The notes beneath the pieces were generated by a model. It saw nothing but the letters and a program-made list of their open reading frames with translations. It was not told the origin of the DNA and did no database searches. Position numbers and translations under genes: made by a program. From the NCBI RefSeq assembly GCF_009730915.1, contig NC_052477.1, forward strand, positions 26,926,578 to 26,990,577: 64,000 bases of DNA. Reading direction: 5' to 3'. Numbering within the stretch: position 1 is the first letter of the stretch; each line of letters opens with the position of its first letter. This document shows, in pieces, positions 17,066-29,669 of the stretch. The DNA comes from Dioscorea cayenensis subsp. rotundata. Taxonomy: Eukaryota > Streptophyta > Magnoliopsida > Dioscoreales > Dioscoreaceae.

Positions 17066-20000
17066 ATGAGCAGCAAGAAAGAGGAGGAAAGAAATGAGAA
17101 GATCATTAGGGGATTACTCAAGCTCCCTCCCAATAGAAATTGCATCAATTGCAACAGCTTGGTTGATAATAAAAAAAACTCTTTCCTTTTCCTTTTAAGA
17201 GATTGGGTATTTTTTTGGATCTAAAGTTCTTTACTTTTCTTGTGATCAGGGGCCACAGTATGTTTGCACTAATTTCTGGACTTTTGTTTGCACCATTTGC
17301 AGTGGGATTCAGTTGAGTGCTTTTTATTTTTTTATTTATTTTTTATTCTTTTTGATTTGATTAATTGTTCTATGATTGTTGTGTGGATTTGGTTTGATTC
17401 TTCATCAAACTCAAGTTTTGAAGAAAACAGCATGTGTCTACTAAATTATTGCAATGAAGATGAATCTGAACTTTTGACAATGATCTTTAGATGTGTTTCT
17501 TGGAGTAGATCTAAAACTAATATTAAAGTCTCTGGTGTTTGAAATTTTATAGCTTTCATACTTTGGTTTTGCACTTTCAACTCCAGTGGACTTTTTGTGA
17601 TGGCAATTGGACTTGCAGATTGTGATGTTTCTGCATTAGAATTTGCTCATAATTTTATTGAAAATTTAATTTTTTATTCAGAAACTTAAGTTTGTTCATC
17701 TCACAAAACTTTATAGTCCGAATATATTATGCCATAAAAATTTTTGATTGTAATGAGATGTGAAGAACAAGTCTCTAACGTGTACTTTTGTTTTCTATTT
17801 TGTAGCCGGGAATTCACTCATCGTGTGAAATCGGTTTCCATGTCTAAATTTACCTTGAAAGAAGTTGAGGCTCTTCAGAAGGGTGGAAATCAGGTAACAA
17901 AACATGCTCGCTTTTGCTGCATCTTAATTTTGCTAAGTGATGAGGTGATCAATCTGCTGTTGCAGAGAGCAAGAGAAATTTTTCTGAAAGATTGGGATTT
18001 GCAGAGGATGATGTTACCTGATAACAGGTCAGACAAAAGAACTCTTTGTTGTTTGATTAGTAATAATGATCGTGCTACTATTAATTTCGTCTTTTCATTT
18101 CAGCAATACAGAAAAGATTAGAGAATTCATAAAACATGTATACGTTGATAAGAAATTTGCCGAGGGGACGTCCACAGAGGTGTGCTGTTCATAACTTGAT
18201 GCAATTCTAATTGGAATTTTAGTTACCGAATAACTTATTTTAAATTATAATTTGTATCATATACAGAGCCTTAAGAACCATGAAGATCATAGGCGGTCAA
18301 GATCCTATCATTCATATTCCCAAAGCCCTGTTTATGACAATCAATATGATGAAAGACGCAATGGGAAAAAATATGGTATGCTTACTAGAAAACCAGGTTC
18401 GGACCGAGGGTATGAAGTTAAAATCTCTAGTATTTTACATAGTCCTGATCAATTACTGAAGCAAATGCATGAAGAAAAATATACCGACAAAATGGCTGTT
18501 GCAGTAAGTCCATTAAAATTTGGTAGAAATTCACCAAATTTTCTCGATGATCAAGATGCAAAGTCAAATGTTCACCAGGATTTAAATGGAATTCCTCGAA
18601 TGCTGGTCAGCTATTAACTTCTGTTTAGTTTTATCGTTATGCAGATTACTTTATTTATCAATAACATATGAGTTTCTTCATTTTTTCTCAGAGGACTACA
18701 TCATCATCCAACAGCATTGGATCCTTTGCTAGAGAACCTATTTCTCTAAGATCAGTTAATTCAGCTAACTTTACTGATACTTCCACAGAGTATAGACATC
18801 TTTCAAGAACTCGGTCAGCAGAGATACCTGCAGCTGCTTCTTTGATACGATCATCTTCGACTTCGATTTATTTAGCACCAACAGTGGATTTATTCACAGA
18901 AATTACTCCACAACCGTCATCTGCAAACTCAGTTTCACAAAAATTGTCGAAAGATAGAGTCTCAGAAAATGACCAATGGGCTACATTTGATACACCTAAT
19001 CATGCTGAATATGCAACTTTACCTAATGATATTCATCCTTTCGTGTCTGCTCCGTGGCATGTTAGTCCAAATGAAGCATCCCAGGTAAGGAATTTTTGCA
19101 AAATGTTCATCGTTACGGTAACAAAGAACAATGTATGAAGCTTTTACTTCTTTTTTTTTTTTCCTGACAGCCATGGAATGCTTTTGGTGATGATACTGAG
19201 AGCAGTAACCATTCCTTATTTCAGCACAATGCTCCATTCAGCAATCCATATGCTGAAATAAAAGTCAAAGAGGTGCTTATGCACTTTAATTCAATGTCCA
19301 ATGTGTTGTTGTATTGGAGCATCTTATGCTTACAATTCAGTAATTGCAGGTTTTTGTAGAAAATGGATTTGGAACATCTGTTGTTCCCTCGGTATCGTCA
19401 TCCATCTTACCTTCAATGGTCAATTATTGGTCACATGATCATCAAAAAGAAACTCTTAACAAATTTTCCAATTTTAATTTACAGGTTAATACCGCATGGG
19501 AGCAAAAATCGACAAATCCATTTGAACTTCCTTACAGTTCGAAGCTTGAATCTGATTATGAGGTAATACCAATCTCATGAATTTGCTGCTTTTTCGTGCA
19601 TCATTTTGATGATGACTTTTTTCATACAAAATTATGGAACATTTCTTTTTATGGCTAATATTATCATAATGACAGAGGATTCCGATTTTATTAAATTGAG
19701 AAGGTTTAACCTTCTCGATCTCAACTTCTACTTTAATTCCTGTTTCTTATTTTGCAGTTCTTCGACATGAATGATTTGCGAGCAGCACTTCCAAATCCAT
19801 ATACGTCGATTGGACTCCCTGGTGGTTTCCCTGAGCCATGGATTCCTCAGAATTCAACCACACCATTCATTTCCCCTGGTAAATCTTGATAATTGATGCC
19901 ATTACTTGCAAAAATCTTGATAATTGATGCCATTACTTGCAAAAATTCATACCATTCTGCAAATATCACTCAACTCTAATTGTCATCATCCTCAATTCCT

Positions 20001-20194
20001 TGCAGGGTTAACATATATTGCAGGGCAGTTACCTGGACAACAGTTAATGTAAGTTGTTTGGCATCATTAGATTAGTAATTTGTTCAATCTCTGCAAAGTT
20101 TCTTCATGAGGTCTGAGTGAAAATAACGTCGGTTTGCAGGAATATACACTCACAAGCACCAGTCGCATCTGTTGGTGGGAACCCTTTTGCTTAA
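17066..20194 (+). CDS. AGD14: ARF GTPase-activating protein, AGD14/AGFG type
   Basis: Twelve exons: 17066-17161, 17250-17311, 17806-17893, 17966-18027, 18104-18179, 18267-18605, 18692-19084, 19171-19272, 19350-19562, 19758-19878, 20006-20048 and 20140-20194. They total 1,650 bases, giving 549 aa. The N-terminal ArfGAP domain has the zinc finger C26-x2-C29-x16-C46-x2-C49 and the catalytic arginine in GIHR (Arg54), followed by EFTHRVKSVSMSKFT. It should stimulate GTP hydrolysis on ARF proteins. The remaining ~420 residues are Ser/Asn/Pro-rich and probably disordered, with NPF motifs at 462-464 and at the very C-terminus (546-548), known as ligands for EH-domain endocytic adaptors. Family members are often somewhat longer. 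Two ARF genes lie upstream on the same strand. Confidence 0.95.
19881..19942 (+). repeat. 31-bp tandem duplication in AGD14 intron 10
   Basis: The unit beginning AAATCTTGATAATTGATGCC occurs twice, head to tail and identical, just after the exon 10 donor. It looks very recent. Confidence 0.9.
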
Positions 20195-20934
20195 CTCACC
20201 AAAAATCAAATATCTTATGATAGCAATGTACAGCAACTCATTTGCAGTAATAAATGATCCTTCATTGAACCAGGTCATATGCATATCATTCCATGAAACA
20301 AAATTTATCCCATTGTGTGCAATGTTATTCTGGTTGTGATAAAAGAGAATATATGATCCTCACAAGTAATCAGTGAACAATTTGCATATGAATGCAAAGT
20401 CTTTGTAGTTCTCTGTGATTTTCTAACATGCAGAAAGTTGAATTGCGTGAATACCAAACTGAGTATTTGAACTGTGCTATAAGAGATAATTCCACAAATT
20501 CCATATAAAATGTTAGCAAGATATGATGAGAATGGGTAAAATATTTTGAAGTCTGGGGAAACATGGAAGATGAACACAAACCTGAGCTGAACTGAGCAAA
20601 ATAATTCAAAAACTCAAACTAGAATGCTTGACAGGGGAATAATTTTAAGTTCCAACAAGTAAACCAACCAAGTTTAGAATTCACCATGAAAACATTTCAC
20701 TGTCCAGGAAACTGAAGAAATTGGCGGAAATTACCAGAAGGTCATCTTGGACCAAACAAGGTTGAATAAAATGCATGCAACTTCTAAACATCCCATCTCC
20801 AACCTCGGCTGCAACTGATTTGAATGTGATAAACTTGTCATCTTCACTTGCCTGAACCTGAAGGACTTGGCTTGATATTAAAAATCACTGCAGGCACTTC
20901 AGCATCAGCCAATGAAACAGTAACTTTGGCTTCC
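20195..20934. other. convergent 3' flanks of AGD14 and MOS4
   Basis: The two genes converge here with 740 bases between stop codons. This must hold both 3' UTRs and terminators. No other gene is visible. Confidence 0.6.
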
Positions 20935-23786
20935 TCAGCTAGTAGCAGGTGCAGTTTCCATGTTGGGATTCAAATCCAAACCACTGGGAGGATAAATAAG
21001 ATCAGAAGTTGAGCTCAAACATAAAACTGAAAAGAAGGGGAAAGTAAACATTGTCATACCTCTCTTTTGCTTCCATTTTGAGATGCTCAATATGATTCTC
21101 CAGTTCAGCACATGCAGCTTGGATCCCTATGTTCTTCAGGCACAGTTCCGTCCATTGTGCAGATAAGGCATCTAGTTCCACACCAGTGTTTTGCTGTCCG
21201 TGTCTTAAATTTGTGAGGTGTTTGTGCAATGTTAAAGACAAACTACAACTCAAATATTTGGTTAATAGTCCAAAACTGACCTGATGGAATTTTCTTTCCC
21301 GGTTCACATTCTCAATATTTTCATTGTATTCCAAAGCAATTGCCTGCAATCTGATGATGAGCAGGAACATTAATGCAGATAATATCATTCCATTTCTATG
21401 CAAGCATAATGAGTTCTGAAGCTTCAGAACAAAGTACCCCAAGATGTAGATACTCTATGTGCTTCAGGATGCACAATCACAAAATCTACAGGTCAAAGAA
21501 GACTCCATACAAGTATTATTAAACAGCAATACCCAAGCCCAAAAAGTAGAGAAAGTTGAAAAATTCATAACAAGGATTCCAATATAATATGGCCCATCCA
21601 ACTTCTTAGAACCATAATTAAAGTAACCAGTGGTGACGAAAGGGAACTTTCAGTAAAACAAAGATAATGAACATAATAGTTCGACAAAAGTAACATGTCT
21701 GATAAAAAACATAACCAAGCATATAAACCAAAGAGGCATAATGACAAGATCTGCATAGTCTCACCAGAAGTTAAATGGCATGTAGTTTCATAGCAAAAAA
21801 CCTTATCAAACTCAAACATGGTAACGAAGCCATCACACAGATAATCAGAGGCATACCTGGACAGAAAAGACTCCATTTGTTTGTTCTGATGTTTCCAGAC
21901 ATCAACGCCATACTTCACCATTAGATCCAGATTCTCAATTCTGACAGATGAAATAAAACAAATGAGAAAAAATAGCACAGAAAAACAAATTTGCCCTTCA
22001 ACTGGTAAGGAAATACCACAATGTTGTTTCAGAAGAATTTATAGAAACCATTTACAGGTAACTGACCAATAACAATGTAGAACTGACAGGTGAAGACAGA
22101 TATCATCTCCCTCTTTAAGTTTTCAGAAACTCAAAGAAACATCTACTGATAGGAAATAGCATTTGCACTAACAAAAAAAAAGTTGATCATAATGGTCCCA
22201 GCTTGACAACTCAAATAGAACATCATGTCAAGATAAAGACAATAGAGGTTTCTGAGAAGGATTCATCCAAATTGTGAACATGAAGCATTAATTTTTTTGG
22301 AAGAAACTTTGAAGTTCTAATAAGTCTCCTTCTTGCTATGTGTGTGTGTGTGTGTGTGCGCGCTTGTATTCATCATTGAAAAGCGTGGGATTATGGGAAG
22401 CAATATGTAATTAAAAAAAAAAAAAAATTCATTCTTGATTTAAGTTGATATGTATTATACATCTTCATTGAGATATTACCATGTATGTAGGCTTGCAGTG
22501 GTGACCAGAGCAAACAAACGAATTGCCCTAGAGATTGCCTGGCAGCTCACACCGTGAAGAGTGACTGATGCCTTGACGGAGTAAAAAATTAATATGCTAC
22601 TCAAGGTAGAATTTGAAGCTTTGCCTATCTCTCAATGCAAATGAAGAGCCAATTCATAATATTGATCATTCTTATCTTCAGCAATATCCTAAACTTACAT
22701 AGTTTAAAATATATTTTTCAAATAGTTTGTGACGCACACAATTATTAAGAATGCTACTTAAGCCATAAACAAATTACCATTATTTTGCCAAGACCATGTC
22801 AAATATAAGCAGTTCTTTCAGAGAAATAAGCATGCTCAAATAAATTTTCAATACCGACGAGCTTGTAATTCCAATCAGAAAGCCAAAAAGCATGGAATAC
22901 ATAATTGATATAAAAATTAACAAAAAAAGCTAAACTTTCAATATTGAAAAACACAAATAACCAAAGCTTATATAATTAGTGCTTACCTGATGATTTGATG
23001 TTGTACAAGGGTCTGAGCATTTCTCACTGCCTGCCTCCAAGCAGATACATCGTTTCGCTTATTGATCGGCGGGGGCTCTAATCCATATCGGGACATCTCC
23101 AATGTTGCAGAAGGCCTGCCAGCTCTCACACGTTCATACTCTCTAGCCAACATAGGGTGATTCTAGGATATTGGCACCAAAATCAGTCAAAGAATACCCA
23201 TTGAAAAGTTCAACAAAAATGTACAATCTTTATGCAAATTCATCTAGTAACCAAAATAATAAGGCAAAAATAATTGGGATGATGACTGAATAGGTTAATG
23301 GCAATATTGCATTGATCATAAGAACTCAAATTCATACAAAAACACTATTGAAACTAAATTAACAAAAAATTCCATGTACCCTAGCTCGGCCAAACCCTAA
23401 AGTCCATAACTTCAAACAATCACCAGACAAGAAGATAATTCTAAAACCGGAGCATAATCTACGAAGCATCAAAAAAATAAAAAAATAAAAAAATCGAAAA
23501 TTTCAAGCTTTACATACAAATCTAAGAACGAATTCAAGCCGAGATGTACCTCGAAATCGAACTTGGGCATCGGAGGGAGATCACGAAGGAAGTCCGCGGG
23601 CTTCTTGACGCTGCGCCGCATCTCCTCCTCAACCAGACGATCCACCTCCGCCTTCACCCGCGGGTTGCCGTAGTCCTCGTCGATGTACGGCAGCGCATCG
23701 ATGTCCTCATCACCTCGCACTGCGGACCAACCCTCCAGGGCGGCATCCGGCGGTGCCTCTAGCATCAGCACCTCTCTTCCCGCCAT
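20935..23786 (-). CDS. MOS4: MOS4 / pre-mRNA-splicing factor SPF27 (BCAS2 family)
   Basis: Six minus-strand exons: 23786-23550, 23162-22987, 21940-21857, 21350-21281, 21193-21060 and 20983-20935. They total 750 bases, giving 249 aa, close to the ~250 aa of plant MOS4. The start [13 protein letters not shown], the [14 protein letters not shown] block, [28 protein letters not shown], the [18 protein letters not shown] segment and [20 protein letters not shown] are all characteristic. The second half is coiled coil. MOS4 is a core subunit of the Prp19/CDC5L (MOS4-associated) complex, which acts in spliceosome activation and, in Arabidopsis, in innate immunity. The frame is intact throughout. It is divergently arranged with TOM40. 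Confidence 0.95.
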
Positions 23787-24588
23787 TTCTCGCCGGATAC
23801 GCTACGCCGGCGGCCGGAGTTGTTAGCAAGGGTGAAAGAGTAAGCGCAAGCGAGTAGCTTCAAGGGCAAGGGCCGAGAACCTCTCAATTATTTTACTATA
23901 TAGGGGTTTATTTGCAAAAATAGAAAATTACTTATTAGTCCTTGCCAACTTCCTATGTTTGAGATGTATCTTGTATATAGTGAAATAAAAATAATAATAA
24001 TATTAACTTGAAAAAATAGCACAAATTATAAATACAAAATTATTTTTAATTACTCAATATTTACTCTCATCCTTATCTTTTAAATAAAATTTAATATATA
24101 TTTTTTTGAAAAAATAGATAAACCACTTCAATCTAATTTCAAAATATTTAATATATTTAATATATTCACTCATCAGTCTAATTTCAAAATATTCAACTCC
24201 ACTTTTGAATTGTTTTTAAATTTTTAAAATAATATATTAGATGTCAATGTGATAAAATTCAATTAAGCACGATGAACATAACAAAGTTTAAAATTATTAA
24301 TTATTTAAAATTAAGATTTTCTTTTTTATACTTATCAGGTTTACAAGAACATATGGAGGCATTACGACCGTCAGATGGGATGGAGGACACGTGTACGGCT
24401 GACACTGGGCTTCTATTCTTTAGCCAAAGATTTACACAGCGAGAACGAGACCGAAAGGCCCAGAGTTTATACCTCGAAAACCCTTCGAAAAACCTCAGCC
24501 GCAATAGAGCGAACCAAACCCTTGTTTTTCTTCTCCTCGGAACCTCGGATTTCCTCGTGCTCCATTGATCTGGGGATCCGCGGGGACG
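23787..24588. promoter_or_regulatory. divergent promoter between MOS4 and TOM40
   Basis: About 800 bases separate the two start codons. The TOM40 side holds a G-box core CACGTG (24388-24393) and two site II-type elements, TGGGCT (24406-24411) and GGCCCA (24457-24462). Site II elements are known to be common in plant genes for mitochondrial and growth-related proteins. The middle (23980-24340) is AT-rich with nothing recognisable. Function is inferred from motif and position only. Confidence 0.5.
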
Positions 24589-27500
24589 ATGGGATCGTCT
24601 GTCAGCTATGCCGCTGCGCCACCGCCACCGTTTGCCCTGCCGCCGCAGCCCGTCGGCCTCGCCGTTGCCCTGCCTCCAAAGTCGGAGGAGAAGAGTGCTT
24701 CTAAGGAAATGGTTGACTATAGAAATCTTCCTTGCCCTGTCCCCTTTGAAGAAATTCAGCGGGAAGCTCTCAGTATGTCTCGATCTTTGATCAAGCTTCG
24801 ATTTTTATTTCTTTTTAAAGCTTTCTTGGTCACTATCTTACATGGAAATTTGACTTCTTTATTGTTTGATCGGTGATTGTTCTTCCTCTTATTTGGTTTG
24901 GATTTGTATTGCATTGATGCGCTGATTTTGTTTTGGCCAATAGTTTAGATCTAGCCAGATGGTGTGTTCCTTGTGGGTTTGGGATTGAATTTGCACTTTT
25001 AATACACAGTTGAAACCCTTGATCACTGTGGCGTTTTCACAAGTTCCCTGATTAAATTTTATTCTTGAGTATATTTCCGTTGTAAATGAAAAATCTTTAA
25101 TTAAAAAATAATGTATGGGAATATGGACTGTCATGGTAAATTTCTATTTTGAATGCTATATCTTTTAAACGCATGATTGAGCCGGCCAATATTCATGTTT
25201 GCCCTTGAATAGATTATCATCTGTACTTTCTAGGGATGCCCAATGTTTCTACTTGATAGCTAACCTAGAGTTTGCATTTTAATCTCTTTAATATCATTGC
25301 TTGAAAGCCCCTATATTTTTATCTATTTGGCAACTTATTGTTCAAATTGATTGGATAATGCACAGAACTAGAATTTTCTGACTACTCTTTGTTTCTCCTA
25401 TGCAATGTTTATTGCAGTGTCATTAAAGCCTGAATTTTTTGAGGGATTGCGGTTTGACTTCACCAAAGGGTCTTAACCAAAGATTTGCGCTAAGCCACAG
25501 GTAGTTTTACTATGTTTTATTCTTAATGGATTTGGTTTCCTTCTGAAGCTGTTCGCAAGTTCTCTTACCACAAAATGTCATAATTTTCAACCAGTGTTTT
25601 TATGGGATCAACGGAAGTTCCTTCACAATCTTCTGGCATTATTAAAGTTCCTACTGCACATTATGAGTTTGGCGCTAACTTTTTGGATCCAAAGGTTTGC
25701 GCTAACTCTTTTCAAATGTTTGTTTGCAAAGATAATTGAACTATTGTGTGCTCCTTCTCTAACTTTCTGAGTGATTGATAAAATATCATTGCTCCTACTT
25801 CCAAAGTTGATGCTTATTGGGAGGGTCCTAACTGATGGGAGGCTTAATGCTCGAGTGAAGTGTGATCTGACCGATAACCTTATTTTGAAGGCCAATGCTC
25901 AGGTATGTTTTTCAGTGATAAGTCGTGAACCGCCATTATAATATTCATGGAGGCATATTAATTGCTTGTTATATTTTCTATTATCAGTTTCTGATGACTT
26001 CTGCATTTTCTGCAGCTCACAAATGAGCCACATTTCTCCCAGGGGATGTTTAACTTTGATTACAAGGTTAATTTCCTTGCTGCTCTTATTCTATTTTGAT
26101 AATTCCCATAAGTTACTTATCTTCTCATCATTGACCTGGAAATTTTGTAAATGACTCTGAATGAATTGATTTCAGTGCAATTCATTGGTAATAACTAATA
26201 AGTATTAAATATTGTGAAGTATTGCATATTTTTCGTTGGCTTTTTTTCCACAAGCTTTCATATAATTCCTATGAATCTCATTCTTCAAAAAGAAAGATGA
26301 AAAGACACCATGCACTGGTGCAACTTCAACACTGTGGTTCTATCTGCAAAGCTCCTGGAAAATATACATTTTTATAACAAATTAATTGTGTTTATTTGCA
26401 ACTAGCAAAATTTGGTGTCCTCAATCTTGACACAATTGCTTTTGATTGCAGTGGACTTGTTTGGTTGAGGAATGTGATGATAGGGTTGGGGCTTTTAAGG
26501 GAAAACTATATGTGACCTACCAAACTTTTAAATCTTGAAAGAATAAAATTATACTTTTTTAATCTTATAAGATTATTAATAATAATTTTTAAAAATCTAT
26601 TTATTAATTATATTTATGTAAACAATTAAATCTGTGTGAAAAAAATTGGTGGAGTAACTGTAACTAAACATGGGTGTTTGGTTGGATGTGATGCATAACA
26701 TGGGATAACCAAGATATCTCTCAACGTAAGGTCACTGGGTTTATACTATACCATGGAAAATATAATCTTGTGGCATATTTATGGCTAATGTTAACCCATT
26801 TGATTTGTACTTAGACTGTTAGATGTGCGTGGATCTAATTTGGTTGGAGTATGGTGATATCTGAGTCTTGTTCTGTTAGTGATGAGCTTCTTCTTTGCAC
26901 AGGGTACAGATTACAGGGCGCAGTTTCAACTGGGGAACAATGCTTTCTATGGGGGCAATTATATTCAGGTTATTTGTGTCTTTTGCTAATCACAACAATA
27001 ATTTTTTCAATTCATGATGCATAAAAAATGTTCACCAATTCTTGAATGCTATCACTCCATTTAATAGATTTGCAGTGCCATGAAATCAAATGCTCGTCTA
27101 AGGGGGATGCTACTCCCCTAAGGACCAATCTTCTTGCGGAGATAAATATAGGCTGTTTCAGTGCCAGTGCTTTGCATTTGTATAGATGCATGTAATGCTA
27201 GCTTATCTAATGTAATTGTGCCCTGGTTGGGTTGGAACTCATGGTGGTGCTGATAGCATTGAGTGGAGGAGCACATGAATGTGAACAAGGCTTGCAATAC
27301 CCAAATAATTTCAATCATAGAGACTTGCAATATGACTAGTGGCCATTTATTTTTTTATGCCTGGGGAGCAGAATATAGTATCATATTGGTTACTTTTAGA
27401 AGTTTCAGAATTTATAAAACCGTAATTTTGATCTACATTTCAAGACATAAAGAAGAGTTTTAAAATTTGTAGAAGGTTAGGCTTTACATTAGCTTACTAG

Positions 27501-29669
27501 AAAAGAAAAGGAAGAGAAAGAAGCAGTAGGATAAATATATAGATTGGTAAGAGAGCAGCTTTCCTTTTCAACATTTCAACTGCAATTGTATCTTTTTTGT
27601 GAATAGCTATCGTAAAATATCTTGGTGATGATATAGAATCCGCATATAATAGAGCCTTATTTTCATCAGTGTCTTTATTTTGATTTTCCTTTTCGTTTCT
27701 CTTGTTTCTTTCTTTTACCTTTGTTAAGCAGATCGCCAGCAACAAAAGATGAATGTAGTGTTGCTGCTGCAATTTAAACTTTAATTAGTCTCACAACTAT
27801 TTTGTTTGGCTAACTTGAATGTGTTTTTACGAATTGAATAGCCTAGATCAGAGATTTTGAAGATATGACTAATATTTTACCTTAATTTTTTGCATACAGA
27901 GTGTTACACCGCATTTATCAGTGGGCAGTGAATTTTTTTGGCTTGGTCATCAAAGGAAGTCAGGCATTGGTTTAGCTGCTCGATATAACACTGACAAAAT
28001 GGTACTGCTGAATCATGATCATTGTATCCTTTAAATGGTTGAATCAGCCTCTATTATGGTTTAACTGTTGATGTCATTTTGGAACTTGAAGATTAGCTTT
28101 CTAATGTAGTTATGATAATGATTTGCTGAAACATGTCTAGTTTGTCATATAGCTTCACAATCATGTGGCTGCATTACTCATATGCTTTGCCTATTATGTG
28201 GTAATAGGGAATGGATATCTCTCTTCATTTAAATGCCTTCAATTGAAACTGGTTACTATTGCTGCAGGTTGCAACAGCACAAGTTGCAAGCACAGGGATT
28301 GTAGCCTTGAGTTATGTTCAGAAGGTTTCTGAGAAGGTTTGTCATTTTCTTATTAGATAGGAGTGTAGAATCATCTATGTCGTGTCCTATTTGTCTGGAA
28401 CTCACATGCCTCTCTCTCTCTCTCTCTCTCTCTCTCATGCAGGTTTCCCTTGCATCTGATTTTATGTACAATCACATGACACGTGATGTAACCGCAAGCT
28501 TTGGTTATGATTACATCCTTCGTCAGGTAATTTCTTGTTTGATTAGCAAGCTGTAAATATCTATTGCATATAAACTAATAATTGTTATCTTCCCTTAGCA
28601 ACTGATCTGTTTGGTTCTTTCTGACCCTAAATCATGGTCATAGTTTTCCTAAGTTCATGAGAATTATCTAATACCAACAGAGTTTTCTTTAATGATTGTC
28701 TATTTGGCTTTATGCAAGTACTGCTCCACATTAATGGTCATTTTCTTTTTTCATCTGTTTAGATTTTTTCTAAAAAGAAACTTTTTGTCTGATTTATCTT
28801 TTCTTTTGCCTAATAATTTGGCTTTTACACTCCAAGTTGATTGGGTCATATTTTGGAAGTTTCTCACCACTAATGTACTGTTTATTTTACTTTTGTAACT
28901 AAGAATATGATATTCCTTTTTCCACTTATTCTTATGATTTTTGGAAGTTTTTTACATCGTAATAAGTTTAGATTGAGGTTGAAGAATCAGTTACTTAATC
29001 TATTGTTCATAATTGAATTGAAAATCTGTTGTACTATATCAACCTCAAATAATTCATCTATTATGCTGATTTGGTGGGTGATATGCCTTTTTTTCTTTGG
29101 TACTGCATCATTGGTGCTACTTCGTATATTTTATTGGTGGAAGCTCAATGTGATCTTCTGGACCTAGCATCTCTGATGAGCTGTCTTTCATTATTTGTCC
29201 AAGTCCATGGTATTTGTTTTGTGTGTGTATTGATTGAAGCAAAACCTTTCCTGCAGTAATCTATACTTGTTTTTACTTTTTAGCAAGTAAACTCTTGGAA
29301 AAGGACTTGGTACTCTATTGTTTTCACATTTATTTCACCAGACTTGATAACTTATGTAGAGAAAAGCATTTGATATCTGCTAGTGAATTTGGCATGTGCT
29401 TACTCATTTATATGAATATTACAACTGCAGTGCCGATTACGAGGAAAGCTGGACTCCAATGGCTGTGTTGGTGCATTTCTCGAAGAGCGAGTAAATATGG
29501 GTGTCAATTTTATTCTTTCTGCAGAGGTAAGCATAAAATTATACACTTGTGCTGTTTTTCTGCATGACATCCGGAGTTTTGAATCTCATAATCATCCGAA
29601 TGGCTTGCACAGATTGATCACCCAAAGAAAGACTACAAGTTCGGGTTTGGCATGACAGTAGGAGAGTAA
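24589..29669 (+). CDS. TOM40: mitochondrial import receptor subunit TOM40, one frameshift
   Basis: Eleven exons: 24589-24772, 25418-25500, 25595-25694, 25807-25902, 26016-26066, 26903-26968, 27900-28001, 28268-28336, 28443-28526, 29431-29526 and 29613-29669. Exon 2 has one extra G in the G3 run at 25468-25470, which puts TAA two codons later. Without it the exons sum to 987 bases and 328 aa, a normal plant TOM40. TOM40 is the beta-barrel channel of the outer-membrane TOM complex. The N-terminus is Pro/Ala-rich ([14 protein letters not shown]). Then come [55 protein letters not shown], alternating beta strands and the C-terminal [14 protein letters not shown]. All splice sites are otherwise good (exon 4's acceptor CCAAAG is weak). 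In an essential gene this conserved, an assembly error is likelier than a real mutation. Confidence 0.93.
28410..28436 (+). repeat. (CT)n microsatellite serving as polypyrimidine tract of TOM40 exon 9
   Basis: Thirteen CT units end six bases before the ATGCAG acceptor of the exon starting at 28443. A length change would alter the polypyrimidine tract. Confidence 0.9.

Noticed and set aside
26420-26870. Possible transposon in TOM40 intron 6
   Set aside because: Two TGTTTGGTTG.GG motifs occur, but in the same orientation and without matching ends or duplications.
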